The notes under the pieces: model-generated
Database searches by the model: none
What the model was told of the DNA's origin: nothing
The model's input: the letters and a program-made list of their open reading frames with translations, nothing else
Made by a program: the position numbers and the translations under genes
Source of the DNA: Ariolimax columbianus
Lineage: Eukaryota > Mollusca > Gastropoda > Stylommatophora > Arionidae
Length of the DNA: 64,000 nt
Reading direction: 5' to 3'
Assembly (NCBI GenBank): GCA_036924085.1
Contig: JAVGWX010000019.1
Span: forward strand, 10,481,196 to 10,545,195
Part shown: in pieces, positions 1 through 10,959 of the stretch
How the letters are laid out: the number at the start of each line of letters is the position of its first letter
Position numbering within the stretch: position 1 is the first letter of the stretch

Positions 1-930
1 TCCTGTTCCACATGGGCACTCATCGGTGTGTGAGATCTTCAGTCGGTACAGATGTTCTAGTAGTCTGCAGTGTCCAGTTCTCAGGCGAAATAAGGTAGTT
101 TGCTGATTTCTTTTGATATAGTGAATTGGGTCTGGTGTACTGCTTATGTTTCTGTCTTCTCTCCATTGGTGTGTATACTGATTTCTGATAATGTTCTTGA
201 TTTCTCTGTATGGTACTGAATGATTAAATTGTGCCTTTTTGCTGCCATCTTTTGCCAGAGCATCAGCTTTCTCGTTTCCCGTGATTCCGCAATGGGAGGG
301 TAGCCACTGGAGCGCTATTGTTGAGGATCTCTGGAGTTTTCCCAGTTCTGATCTGATCTCTGATAACAGTGGTTCGTTGTTTTTTTTTTTTGTATTGTCT
401 CTAATAGTTCTATGCAGTCCATGAATGCAGCTGTTTTTGTTGGAGGTTGCCTTTCTGTTTGAAGTATTCTCAGTGCTCGCAGGAGGACCATCGATTCTGC
501 TCTAAGGTTTATGGACAACTTTCCTGTTGGGAGGGCCTCTTCTGTTAAATTTCCACTTTTGTGTCTTATGAATATGCCTTCTTCCCCGTTTCGGCCTGCC
601 ATCTCTGCTGAACCATCTGTGTACACCTGTGTCCATTCCGTGGTATTATATTTCTCCTCAGTCATTGTTTGTGCTAAAATTTTCAACTCGTGGACACTGT
701 GTTGGTCTTTTCTTCTTATTACTGGGATCTCTGTACTTATTTCGATGTTGTTTATGTTGCAGCTTGGCTCTTCATAGTTAATAAGCATTTCTATTTCTGT
801 AGGTTGGTTGGAATTAGTTCTCTATATTTTTGGTGTAGGTGGTTTGATATATGAATGAAGCTGGTTCTCTTTAGCCTATTTTTAACTGGGTGTTTTAGTT
901 TGATATGTATGGGATGATCAGGCATGCGTA
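1..930 (-). pseudogene. LINE fragment: RNase H region of a non-LTR retrotransposon
   Basis: Read on the minus strand this is the C-terminal third of a LINE polyprotein: a linker (about 930-790), then RNase H with the first-Asp motif YTDGS near 670, a Glu motif (LRAES) near 535, a weakened second Asp motif (AAFMDC) near 430 and the His/last Asp block LPSHCGITGNEKADALA near 300-255. The tail has FRLRTGHCRLLEHLYRLK and a Cys pair (ECPCGTG) at 1-90, typical of the segment after RNase H. A poly-T run near 380-391 breaks the frame between the second Asp motif and the His block, so it is dead. The reverse transcriptase part is absent; the 3' end lies outside the window. The family resembles the copies at 5679-7876 and 21721-21985. 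Confidence 0.8.
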
Positions 931-984
931 ACATCTTTTCATTGTGTCAGCACTCTTTCCTCTCGTCTAGTATTTAGGGGTCTT

Positions 985-1056
985 ATAAGGACCAGAGTTT
1001 ATGACATGAACATATAAAATGTAAGGACCAGAGTTTATGACATGAACAAATAAAGT
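985..1056. repeat. Two-copy tandem duplication, about 36 bp
   Basis: The string aaggaccagagtttatgaca starts at about 987 and again 36 bp later. The phrase accagagtttatgat recurs once at 48773. No gene is seen from 930 to 1140. Confidence 0.7.
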
Positions 1057-1139
1057 GAGATTGATAAAGTGACATGTCACCCACACCGAAACCGAATTAC
1101 ATATCCTCATTAATAGATTGGCAAAATTCTGTGATCTGT

Positions 1140-2189
1140 TTGGACTCACGATTGTACACAAGACGAAAGTGATGGCTCAGGTGCAGATCCAGCAGACATT
1201 GTCTTTAACGATAAAATCTGGAAGTAGTAAATCACTTTAACTACCTCGGATCTATCATCACCAACCGTTTACTGGATGCAGAGCTGCAGAAACGATTAGG
1301 AATGGCCTCATCAGCACTTGCCAGGCTCTCACTGAGAAGGTGGAGTAACAACATGCTGGCCATCTCCACAAAGGTTGCTGTGTACAAATCATGTGTGATT
1401 AGTACCCTGCTCTATGGCAGCTGCGTAGCGCAGTGGTTAGCGCGCTGGCTTCGCATCTGAGTAGTCCTGGTTTCATTCCCTAGTTGAGGCGGTAATGTTT
1501 TTTTCAGACCGCAATGGCTCCCGGGTCGACCCAGCCTTAAATGGGTACCGGTTCAGTCCAGGAAGTAAAAGCGGCGAGGGAGAGGAGATGGCTACCGCCC
1601 TCATATAGCTGAGCCTTTGAAATGTGAGATCGCTAACACCTCACACCCCTACGGCAGTAATGCTATGGGATACTTTACTTTACTATGGCAGCGAAACATG
1701 GACACTGTATGTCTCATAAGAAAAAAGGCTAAATGCTTTTCATATGCGCTGCCTGAGACGCATTCTTGGAGTTTCATGGAGTGACGGAGTGACTAACAAC
1801 GAAGTGTTGAACTGTGCAAAGATTGTCAGCTTAATAATGATCCTACTCCAGTGCCGTTTGTGGTAGATTGGTCATGTGTGCAGAATGGAGGATGAGTGAA
1901 TACCAAAAGATATCATTTATGGAGAGTTGAACATGGGCAAGCATAAAAATGGTAGACTCTTCCTCCAAGTGTGACCTGAAGGCGTTCTATATGAACACCT
2001 GCAACTGGGAGGAACTTGCCAAAGACAAAATCGGCTGGAGGCAAGATTTGTGTGATGGTCTGCAGGCAGGGGAAGACAGAATGCGTCAAGATGCAGACTA
2101 CAAAAGTTTGTGGTGAAAGTTAGGGCAACAACTGACTGTCGCCTCTCTAGCATGAAGTCCATTGTCTTTTGAGACTGACAGGATGCCAA
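1140..2189 (+). pseudogene. LINE fragment: C-terminal end of reverse transcriptase, split by a SINE
   Basis: Conceptual translation gives, in order and with frameshifts, KTKVMAQ, GADPADIVFNDK, VNHFNYLGSIITN, LARLSLRRWSNN and the hallmark YGSETWTL. Downstream come LRRILGVSWSDGVTN, IGHVCRMEDE and WEELAKD-like residues near 2010. This order (YLGS, then YGxETW, then RIL-W, then GHV-RM) is the standard thumb and connection region of non-LTR reverse transcriptases. Stops and frameshifts are frequent. A SINE at 1422-1682 interrupts it exactly inside the YGS codons; removing the SINE and one target copy restores continuity at that point. The catalytic palm is missing (5' truncation). Confidence 0.8.
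1422..1682 (+). mobile_element. tRNA-headed SINE with perfect 10-bp target-site duplication
   Basis: A tRNA-like head begins at about 1422 with an A-box-like stretch (gtagcgcagtggttagcgc) and a B-box-like stretch (ggtttcattcc at about 1469). A body of about 180 bp follows, containing cccgggtcgacccagcc and aaatgggtacc. It ends in a short ACTTT-type tail. The flanks carry ctatggcagc at 1412-1421 and 1683-1692, a perfect 10-bp duplication, so both borders are well defined. The host is the LINE pseudogene at 1140-2189. Confidence 0.85.
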
Positions 2190-2191
2190 TC

Positions 2192-2220
2192 AATCAATAT
2201 ATATATATATATATATATAA
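2192..2220. repeat. (AT)n microsatellite
   Basis: About 13 AT dinucleotides follow directly on the end of the LINE fragment. Confidence 0.95.
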
Positions 2221-2537
2221 AATAATTGTAGGTCTACTCTTTTGTGCGCCCTGAAAAGGACGTTTAGTGACGGGCTACAATAGCTTTCTTCGCATCCCGA
2301 GAGCTTTGATGAAGGTAGACCGGAGTTCTCTAGATGGTTGTGCTAAGCTTGACTACTACGGGTATCACGTCGACCCCTCACCTCATTAGCGAGGCTGCCA
2401 TAAAATCAGCCTATTTCCAGGGATTGCTACGAGGAAGCCAAGATGAGTGTCTTGGCCAGTATATTTTGCCTGATCATGACTAACATGTCTGAACAGAATA
2501 TTTTGCCTGACCAGACATTAGTCTTCCACCCTGGGGG
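2221..2537 (+). mobile_element. Dispersed element beta, copy A
   Basis: Aligns by eye along nearly its whole length with 37185-37537 (+) and 57070-57473 (-), and in part with 27071-27225 and 54020-54110. Shared landmarks are ttttgtgcgccctgaaaa, catcccgag, gatgaaggtagacc, atcacgtcgacccctcac and, at the 3' end, the internally repeated tattttgcctgacca. No tRNA-like promoter is recognised. It ends just upstream of the scramblase exon at 2654. Confidence 0.75.
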
Positions 2538-2653
2538 GTATGTATGTGTGTTAAAAAGTGAAATGTCACCAAAGTGAGGTATGTACAATGAAGCCGCTAA
2601 CACTTTATCGTCAAAGGAAGTGTCTACTATGTTACTGCATTTATCTGTTTCAG

Positions 2654-2849
2654 ACACTGACTGCTGCACACGACAGTTCTGCGGCACTGCCAGACCCTTT
2701 GTCATGAATGTCACTGACAACAATGACCAGCCTTTGATGATGATCAAACGACCTTTCAGGTGTCAAGCTTCATGGTTCTGGTGCTGCTGCTTGCAGGAGA
2801 TGGAGATTGAGTCCCCTCCAGGAATCCTGCAAGGCACAGTGAAACAAGT
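2654..2849 (+). CDS. PLSCR: Phospholipid scramblase (PLSCR family), exon n (internal)
   Basis: First of four in-window exons of a scramblase gene. These membrane-anchored proteins move phospholipids between bilayer leaflets in response to calcium. The exon follows a pyrimidine-rich tract and cag at 2651-2653 and ends before gtaagt at 2850. It starts at codon position 2 and ends after position 2 (codon GT|A completed at 13521). Its translation contains DTDCCTRQFCGTARPF, then IKRPFRC, a Cys cluster WFWCCCLQ and EMEIESPPG. This matches the family order of TDCCTR-CCG, a RPLRC stretch, the palmitoylated Cys cluster with CCLQEIE, and APPG. I saw no preceding exon in 1-2650, so the N-terminus (proline-rich part and first strands) should lie upstream of the window. 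An ATG at 2581 in the same frame lies in the intron and is not a start. Family assignment is firm; the paralogue is not resolved. Confidence 0.9.
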
Positions 2850-2976
2850 GTAAGTTGTATTGCTTCTATTTGCCCTTATCTACTCATGCTGTTAAGAGCT
2901 GTTGTGAAACTCAATCGTTATCTAGGAAATTTGTTTCGGGTCTGGAGTGTGACCAGGAACTCAGTCATGAGTGTTC

Positions 2977-3332
2977 TTCTTCTTCTTCGTTCGTTCTCAA
3001 TCTCCTACTACCAAACCATGAAAGGGCTTAAGTAGCAGAATGTAGTCCAGAGAACGGAATGCGTTGTGCCGTAGTTTACAGCTTGACTGCGATATTTGCA
3101 CCTTTTGGTCCAACACATCTGACTTCAGCAAGCATTTTTTGAGTACTGGGTTAGCATTCCCTCTTCGATCCCTTCTCCTTAGCCAGTCTGCTCTGTTGCA
3201 GCCTGTTATCCAGGATCACCATGTGGAGGTGTAGAAGGGTTTTGGCAGCTCTGGTTCGCTGGCCCTGACGCTAGCAGTCAGCTATGGGTCGCTGACCACT
3301 GCAGCTCATGCGCTGCTCAGTGTCTTGATCCC
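2977..3332 (-). mobile_element. Modular SINE-like element alpha, full-length copy 1
   Basis: Minus-strand copy of a 356-bp element. Perfect 11-bp target-site duplication catgagtgttc at 2966-2976 and 3333-3343. The 3' end (left side here) is a (GAA)n tail, seen as ttcttcttcttc. The same sequence recurs at 10960-11310, 12108-12468 and 38225-38510. A 165-bp 3' module alone recurs at 6000-6166, 48976-49146 and 54415-54578. It lies in scramblase intron 1. Confidence 0.85.
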
Positions 3333-3454
3333 CATGAGTGTTCAACCTATTAAAGTTATTTTCCAACTTGTCAAATTTGACAGGCATCGTGGACCAGAGA
3401 ATTGATACACTCAGCCATATAGTTATGATTAGAATAGATTTATAAATTGGAGAT

Positions 3455-3735
3455 TGCTATAGCTGAGTAGCAAGATGCTAGTCTGTCATGGAATGAATGA
3501 AAGTGTGAAGTGGATTGTGTTCGAATCTCATAAGTTTCAAGTATTCCCTGGTTTCAAGGGACGTGAGATCTGCACTTAGTCCTACCGGAAATGGATGAAA
3601 AAGTCAGAGGTCCCGTGTAAAAACGGCGCATGTAAAAGAACCCTTGACAGCTGAAAATTCAAAAGTGTAGGCTGTTAGCAGCTGTCTGAGAAAAAAATTG
3701 TACAGCTAATGAAATTGCTTGCCCAACAGGGGTCT
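3455..3735 (+). mobile_element. Probable tRNA-headed SINE (family epsilon)
   Basis: A degenerate head has A-box-like gctgagtagcaagatgct at about 3462 and B-box-like gtgttcgaatctc at about 3519. It is followed by a body ending aaaagtgtaggctgttagca and ctgtctgag. The end of the body is similar to 27235-27400 and 14760-14895. Borders are uncertain because no clear duplication was found. Confidence 0.5.
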
Positions 3736-3789
3736 GCAGGAAGGCATGAAGGACAAAGTTACAACAAGCCAATCACGTGTTTCTCTGTA

Positions 3790-4992
3790 CTTGAGGGATG
3801 ACATGACAGACTATGGTGGAAAAAAGAAAGGCAGAGAAAAAATTATATGGGATGACATCACTTGGATAGAAGAGAGGAAGACAGAAAGAAAATTTTATGG
3901 GATGACATGATGGACTTGAATGGAAGCGAGGAAGACAGAGAGAAAATTATATGGGAGGGATGACGTGATGGACTTGGGTGGAAGCGAGGAAGACAGAGAG
4001 AAAATTATATGGGAGGGATGACGTGATGGACTTGGGTGGAAGCGAGGAAGACAGAGAGAAAATTATATGGGAGGGATGACGTGATGGACTTGGGTGGAAG
4101 CGAGGAAGACAGAGAGAAAATTATATGGGAGGGATGACGTGATGGACTTGGGTGGAAGCGAGGAAGACAGAGAGAAAATTATATGGGAGGGATGACGTGA
4201 TGGACTTGGGTGGAAGAGAGGCAGACAGAGAGAAAATTATATGGGAGGGGTGACGTGATGGACTTGGGTTGAAGAGAGGAAGACAGATGGAAAATTATAT
4301 GGGAGGGGTGACGTGATGGACTTGAATGGAAGCGAGGAAGACAGAGAGAAAATTATATGGGAGGGGTGATGTGATGGACTTTGGTGGAAGAGAGGAAGAC
4401 AGATGGAAAATTATATGGGAGGGGTGACGTGATGGACTTTGGTGGAAGAGAGGAAGACAGATGGAAAATTATATGGGAGGTGTGACGTGATGGACTTGAA
4501 TGGAAGCGAGGAAGACAGAGAGAAAATTATATGGGAGGGGTGACGTGATGGACTTTGGTGGAAGAGAGGAAGACAGATGGAAAATTATATGGGAGGGGTG
4601 ACGTGATGGACTTGAATGGAAGCGAGGAAGACAGAGAGAAAATTATATGGGAGGGGTGACGTGATGGACTTGGGTGGAAGAGAGGAAGACAGAGAGAAAA
4701 TTATATGGGAGGGATGACGTGATGGACTTAGGTGGAAGAGAGGCAGACAGAGAGAAAATTATATGGGAGGGATGACGTGATGGACTTAGGTGGAAGAGAG
4801 GCAGACAGAGAGAAAATTATATGGGATGACATGATGGACTTGGGTGGAAGAGAGGCAGACAGAGAGAAAATTATATGGGATGACATGATGGACTTGGGTG
4901 GAAGAGAGGAAGGCAGAGAGAAAATTATATGGGATGACATGACAGACTTTGGTGTAAGAGAGGAATGCAGAGAGGAAATCATGGCGGCATGA
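3790..4992. repeat. Minisatellite, 58-bp unit (51-bp variant at the 3' end)
   Basis: About 20 copies of a purine-rich unit (gatggacttgggtggaagcg, then aggaagacagagagaaaatt and atatgggagggatgacgt). The last copies lack 7 bp (gggaggg reduced), giving a 51-bp unit that is a multiple of three; this explains short ORFs on both strands near 4730-4997. Variants with agatgg instead of agagag alternate between 4270 and 4600. Not coding. Confidence 0.95.
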
Positions 4993-5384
4993 TTCAAATC
5001 TGGTACGTTGGGGTTATAAACCTAGGTCACAAGCCCTAGACCACTGAATGCCCTCTGACTAGATCTTGTTGTTCAGTACATGTTGGTCTCATTTTGACCA
5101 GGTGTTTCTCTTAGACATCTGATTGGTTCAAGAAATAGACTATCATTATATTATTTATTGGGGAACTGAGTGCAGTCAGGCATAACAGGTTATAGCAGTT
5201 CCTGTTGGCCTGTTAATGTTATGGTCTGATGTTCACAATAAGGACTGCTTCTTTTGAATAATAAGGTGCAAGTTGATCTGAGCTTGGTGGTGTCTGCTTT
5301 CAATTATGTTATGTTTAAGCAGAACTGACATAAATAAACGCACTCAGGGAAGATCCATGGATGTTCAGTTTTTTTTTCAGCAGA
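4993..5384. other. No feature recognised
   Basis: Intronic sequence between two minisatellites. No coding, RNA or repeat signature seen. Confidence 0.5.
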
Positions 5385-5660
5385 AGGCGAAGGGCATGAA
5401 CTGTGATGGTTCATGTAGCTTGTTGGTTGTATACACTCATGGTCCATCCATTCCCGACTCACATTTCATGAATAATTACTATTCTTTTAGCTTGTTGGAG
5501 GAGCACACTCATAGTCCATTCTTGCCCGACTAATCTTTCATGAATAATTATTATTCCTTTAGCTTGTTGGTTGAACACACTCATGGTCTATCCTTGCTTT
5601 ACATATTTTATGAAAAATTATTATTCCTTTAGCTTCCTGGTTGTATACTTGCATGACCCA
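5385..5660. repeat. Minisatellite, about 72-bp unit, 3-4 copies
   Basis: Copies beginning agcttgttgg start at 5417, 5489, 5561 and (agcttcctgg) 5631. Each includes catgaataattattatt-like sequence. The first part (gaagggcatgaactgtgatg) also matches 41903-41960 and 42150-42215. Confidence 0.8.
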
Positions 5661-5678
5661 TAATTAATTGGTAATAAT

Positions 5679-7876
5679 TGTTGGTGACTTCAATGGGCAC
5701 TCAACTCTTGCTACTTGCAAGTTCTTAATGACATCAGAAGTGATCATAAGCCACTTTGATTGACCATAAGAACACCTCCAAAAACCTTTCATCAAACAGA
5801 AAACCAACTGGAACTTTCAAAAGTAAACTGGAGGTTATTCCAAGAAATATCTGACCATCTCCTTACAAACACAACCAACTATGTTGAACCACTTAGTGAA
5901 AGTGTGACAAAAACACTCTTGAAAGCGGCATCACAATGTATCACAGCGGGCTGTACAAAATCATTTATACCATTTTGGAATAAGAAATTACAGAGTGCTC
6001 CTGTCGAAAACCAGTTGTGTCGGACCAAAAGGTGCAAATATCGCAGCCAAGCTGTAAACTAGCGACACAAAGCATTCCATTCTCCGGACAACATCTTGCT
6101 ACTTGTGAAGCCCTATTCACGGTTTGGTAGGGGGAGATTGAGAATAAACGCAGAAAAAGAAGAAGGCAGAGTGCTAATATATGATACAAAGAATGCAAGA
6201 ATGACCTTAGAAATAGCGCTGTCACAGGAAGCAAAGATACCGTACAACGACACATATGACAAAGTAAATTTAACGCTTAAGAAAGCCAAAAGTGAAAAAT
6301 GAGCAGACACATGCTCCAAATTAGATCTCAGGCATACCAAAATAAGTCTTAACGGCAAATATCTGCGGCCAAACGACAACCCAAACTACTTGGGAGTTAC
6401 ATTTGATCGGCGCATGACATGGAAAAGTCAGATCGAGAGAAACCGAATGAGAGCCAGACAAAGAATGGCAATCATGAGGAAACTGGCTGGCACAAGCTGG
6501 GGAGCAGACGAAAGAATACTAAAGAAACTGTACACTGGAAGAGTGAGACCTGTTCTCGAGTATGGCATTGCGGCATGGACAACAGCAGCAAAGGTAAACT
6601 TTGATAAAATTAGCAAACTTCAAAACCAATCCATGAGAGTTATAGCAGGAGACATGAAGTCAACGCCAATTGTAGAACTTGAAAAAATTACAAATCTGCA
6701 ATCTATGACTGACAGAAGAGACTGCAGAGCCCAGCAGCAAGCAGAGAAACGCAGAAGACTGACAGACCATCCAATGCATCGGAGACTAAATACATTTGGA
6801 AATGGGAAACTAAAGCGGAGAAACTTTGCAGAAATAGCCAAAGCAAAGATGAGCGAAGACCCTATGAACACCGTAACAACACCAAAGCCCATCCCAACTG
6901 TACGCAAATCCACATGGAAGCAGCATATCATTCTGGAGGTGGTAGAAAATATACCAGGTATTGGAAACTAGAACAGGCAGACTGAAAAAGAAAGAAGAGA
7001 CATAACCCTGAGGTACATAGTGGAAAACTACCCAAGCATGGACTGGACCCCCCATGCATACACCAACGGTTCTGTAACAAGCACAACACAGAACGGAGTG
7101 GCAGGGGTATTCCTGAGTCTAACAAATGGTAGAAAAATAACACTGTCAGTGGCAACTGGAAAATACTCAAGCAATTTCAGAGTGGAGGCAGAGGCACTGA
7201 AGGCTGCAATAAAAGCAATGCTGACAGGCAAAAGCAATGAAAGCCAGATAGTCCTGTTTACAGATGCCCTGGCCGTAGTTACAGCACTAAAAAGCCAGAA
7301 AAATACTGAACTTAATGATTTAAGAGCAGTACTCTGTCAACTATGCCAGCAGTCCGCACCAAAAAGAGTAGTGGTACAGTGGGTTCCATCCCACTGTAAC
7401 ATCCAAGGCAACGAGGAGGCAGACAGACTGGCAAAAGAAGGTGCAAGACTACCACAACCAGATTCTAGTGTGACCTACGAAGAGTCCAAAAGTCTTATTA
7501 GGGCCAGATACATGGCCAAATGGGAAACAGAACATACTGGCTACACAAAAAATGATACCTATTACCAGTTGAACAGAAGAGAGCAGGTCGTGGTCTTCAG
7601 ACTCCGCACAGGCCACAACAGACTGAGGTACCACCTATTCAATAAACTGAAGATAGGTGGCACTGACTAATGCACTTGTGGTACAGGGAAAATGGCAGCT
7701 GAACATCTGCTGCAAAACTGCCCGACATAGGAGGATCAGAGAAAGCACATGTGGCCATCACCAGTGGCAATACTAGACAAGCTCTATGGCAGTGTCAACA
7801 GCCTCAGGATGACAGCTGCTTTCTTCGAACAAATACAAGTTGACGTCTGATAGCGTACGAAGAAGAAGAAGATCAT
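5679..7876 (+). pseudogene. Internally deleted LINE: endonuclease end, linker, RT thumb, RNase H, (GAA)n tail
   Basis: Endonuclease motif GDFNGHS near 5686 is followed after only about 30 bp, in another frame, by SDHKPL near 5737, so most of the sequence between them is deleted. A linker (NWRLFQEISDHLL, then FWNKKL near 5975) is interrupted by a SINE at 6000-6166. After CSKLDLRHTK (about 6315) the reading jumps directly to NPNYLGVTFDRRMTW (6380), so the whole RT palm is missing. The thumb (KLAGTSWGADERILKKL) runs in one frame to a stop at 6969. A second frame (7020-7670) carries RNase H: YTNGS, where the first catalytic Asp is Asn, then RVEAEAL, LFTDALAV and VPSHCNIQGNEEADRLAKEG, followed by FRLRTGHNRLRYHL and a CTCGTG cysteine pair. 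The element ends gcgtacgaagaagaagaaga at 7855-7874, a (GAA)n-type tail. Non-functional. Confidence 0.88.
6000..6166 (+). mobile_element. Element alpha, short (3' module) copy 2, inside a LINE
   Basis: A 167-bp copy of the alpha 3' module (gtcggaccaaaaggtgcaaa near 6019, ending in gaaaaagaagaagg). Flanked by the perfect 9-bp duplication cagagtgct at 5991-5999 and 6167-6175. Excising it rejoins the LINE linker. Confidence 0.85.
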
Positions 7877-9464
7877 CTCAGGCATAATGGAAATAAAGCT
7901 TGGTCATTGGGTGACTGTCTGTCCTGGGGGAAATAGAAGAGCTAACTCAAAGTCAGTGATAGATGGAGAAAGAACAACCACTGACGACTACAAAAAAAGC
8001 TCCATAAACTAATGCCTCCAGATTTGAAGTAAACTTTAGCATACAAGAGCTCCAAACAGCCCAAAGATACTCAACTGTAGAAAGGCCAGAGTCGGACAAG
8101 ATTCATAATGAAATGCTACTTCATATGGGGACACTTTGAAAAGAAGCAGTTCCAAAACTAATCAACCCGAGATGGAGAAATGGAAAGATTCCAAAAGCAT
8201 GAAATGAATGTACATATAATGCCATTAATGGAAAAAATTTTAAAAAAAACATTTAGATGAACCTAAATGCTTGCTAACAGTCCATCTTCCTAACATCGTG
8301 CCTTAGAAAACTAACGGAGAGCATGATAAACACGTCTCTATTGGTTCCTTGAGAAATCCACTATCTTATGCCAGGAGCATGCAGGGTTTACAATTGGCAG
8401 TTGCATAGAAGACTAGTTTTTTCAGGAAAAAAAGAACCAAAGAATAAATTATAGCTTCCAGAACAGAAAACATAGTGTCATCTTCTCTGGCTTGCAACAG
8501 GCTGTCAATGTGGTCTGAATAAAAGGTCTCCGGATGAAGATGATTGACATCAGAATTCAAGGCAAGCCCTACTAATGGATCAAGTACTTCCTGGCTGAGC
8601 AAATGATCCAGACGAAGATGTAGAATGAGATCTCTTCTCAAGATATCTTAGAAGAAGGCTAACTACAAGGCTCATCTTAAATTTGTACTCTTGTCCTGAT
8701 CCACATCAATGACTTGGATGACCAGATCAAAGCTGGAAAAGCTCTGTGCTTATGATCTGTCCTTATGGCAAAGCGATGAAGAGATAGATTGGGAGTGGGG
8801 GCACGAAGGTTTAACAGATACTTACGGAGACTACAAGCCTACTGTCATACATGGAAACTGAAAATCAATTGGGAAAAGATAGTGTACATGATCTTTATCA
8901 GAACCACAAAGTTGCCAAACAAAATATAAATTTGAGTTTTGAAGAATACCAGCTGATTATAGAAAAATATCTCACATACTTGAATCTTGATGTCACACTT
9001 CACCGACAACTCGGTCTCAAACTTGACATTCAGAATGTGAAACTAAAGCACTGAGATGATTGCAGCTGTTGACAAGGCTTGGTGGCATTTCATAGGAGCA
9101 GACAATAATACTTTTAGAGACTTATACTCTGGTTAAGTCTACTCTGTAAAAGAATATGATAGTGCTGTCCTAACTTGTTCAAACTCTAACTTAAATTAAG
9201 AGTGCGTCGACAGGGTGCAGAACAGTACTCTATAATTTATTGGTGGAGCAAGGGGGCCAACACCAATGACGGCTTATGAAATCTACAAAAATGTGGAACC
9301 CTTGAGATGCAGAGGAAAAAGCTGTTACAGAAGCTTATTTAATGAAGTAGGTATCAGAATGAAACAGTATCATCCCAACAAGTGACTTATTGAAAACTGG
9401 CAACCAAATCTAAGAATTAAACAAAAGTCTGTACTCCACCATGTCAGTGAAATCAAAGACAGAT

Positions 9465-9805
9465 CAGTTCAGTTCACCCCATAACCCATCAGGTCGTTGG
9501 GACACAATTGAAGACACTCCCAAAATCCCATGCCATTTTTCTCTGTCTGCCGTCGCCTGTCATATCTCACTGGGACGAAGGCTTGACCACTCAGTGATGT
9601 TGTCCACCCACCTCTTCCTTGGACGTCCTCGCCCTCTCTGTCCTGGTACGGAACCAAAGAGTATCGAGTTGGTAATTCTGTTGGACCTCGCGATGTGTTC
9701 GCACCAGGCCATCTTTCGTCTTTTGATTGTTGTGAACAGATCTTCAAAAGGGCCAATAGTGTTTTCAACTCTCTGTCATGTTTCTACGTTCGTGACATGA
9801 TCTTT
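9465..9805 (-). mobile_element. RTE-like LINE 3' fragment with 10-bp target-site duplication
   Basis: Minus-strand translation (with shifts) gives TIGPFEDLFTTIKRRKMAW, ILFGSVPGQRGRGRPRKRW and DNITEWSSLRPSE. This is the C-terminal tail shared with 35780-36408 and 55734-56490. The perfect duplication aaagacagat flanks it at 9455-9464 and 9806-9815. The 3' end, on the left, is a short tail of TGAAC repeats. Severely 5'-truncated. Confidence 0.85.
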
Positions 9806-10022
9806 AAAGACAGATACCATCTCCCAAAGAGAAGATATTAGTTACAGAAAGTAGTAAAAGAAATATTACCACAGCCATTCATTAAAGCATCAGAAGCACT
9901 GACAAAATTAAAAATAATACAAGAAAATGTTCATATCTCATAGAACTATTGATGTTCGTCCTGCTGAATGTATGGATCTGCATTCAATACAACCATCAAA
10001 GCAGACTACCTTGACTAAGTTT

Positions 10023-10175
10023 GCCCTACCTCTTTGATCTTTATTCTATGAGCCAGGCTGCATGGTTGCAGTCTGTTTCCAGGATTTGCCACTTGGAGAG
10101 GGAATAGGGTCTTTGTCAGTTTTGGGCCACTGACCCCTATGCAAGCAGCTAACTGCTGTCAGCTCTTTCACTGCA
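10023..10175 (-). mobile_element. Element alpha, 5' half only, copy 3
   Basis: Matches the reverse complement of the first half of the 356-bp element (gttgcagtctgtttccagga, ggccactgacccctatg), much diverged. It ends at an A-run (10173-10188). The 3' module is absent. Confidence 0.6.
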
Positions 10176-10800
10176 AAAAAAAAAAAAAGATGTCTTTCCT
10201 TCAAAAGCCCAAAACATTGTTATTGTTACATAGCTGAAGTGCACACTTCAAGTTGTAGAAGGGCTGGACATTGTAGACCTGATCTTATCCAAATAGCCCT
10301 AGATGTTGATTACATCATCTCTTCCAGTGTTATCAAAATAGTTATACATTGGATCCCTGGACATTGAAACACACCAAGGCAAACATATTAGCAAAGAAGG
10401 AAGAAGGGTTCAAGACAAGAACAACCAAACACAGCAGCTACTCTACAGACACACAACTAATAAGAACAAAAAAACATGCAAACTTGACAGAACAGATGGA
10501 AACACTGAAAACACATAGAGAGAGGTCTACAGACATACTCATTCATTTATTCTTTCACCTTTTTGTTCCAAGCAATGAGAAACAAAGGTATTGCCCTAAA
10601 ACATCACAAACTTTAAAAGAATGTAGTAGATCAAATATACATTGCAGTCTTCAAGCCTTCAGAAATGAACATTAAGATTCTTAATAATTTAAAGAAATTT
10701 GAGATGAAATGAAAGTAGGCAGTGTAGTTAGAGTCAAAAATATAGATTTTTGTCAGACTGTCCTTGAACTTTGTGAAGATGAGGAAAATAAAGTTATTCT

Positions 10801-10954
10801 CAAAGTTATTCTTGCAAATGCACAAAATACACTGACTCAATTTGGGCATCAAAGAGTGAGTGGTAGGTCTGGTTCAGCAAAGTTATTCTTACAAATGCAC
10901 AAAATACACTGACACAATTTGGGCTTCAAAGAGTGAGTGGTAGGTCTGGTTCAG
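10801..10954. repeat. 77-bp tandem duplication, two copies
   Basis: caaagttattctt starts at 10801 and 10878. The copies differ at a few bases and abut the alpha copy that follows. Confidence 0.9.
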
Positions 10955-10959
10955 CAAAG

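Larger units (their letters stand above)
7985..10430 (+). pseudogene. Highly decayed LINE copy with reverse transcriptase core, split by two insertions
   Basis: Many stops and shifts, but the order is diagnostic of a non-LTR RT. ESDKIHNEMLLHMG lies near 8090, LTSCLRKLTESMINT near 8290, INDLDDQI near 8705 and NINLSFEEYQLI with YLTYLNLDVTLHRQL near 8925-9020. EPLRCRGK lies near 9297 and LHHVSEI-like residues near 9435. LPKRRY follows the first insertion (9825). A late scrap near 10343 reads VIHWIPGH, the RNase H His motif. The catalytic aspartates are not recoverable. A minus-strand RTE-like fragment (9465-9805) and an alpha 5' half (10023-10175) are inserted. It belongs to the same broad class as 5679-7876, but is older. 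Confidence 0.7.

Noticed and set aside
1..2650. Upstream scramblase exons
   Set aside because: I looked for the strand ending just before the TDCCTR block with an adjoining gt donor and found only LINE, SINE and beta sequence.
2581..2653. ATG at 2581 as scramblase start
   Set aside because: It lies in frame but upstream of a clear acceptor (ttatctgtttcag), and the preceding residues do not match the family.
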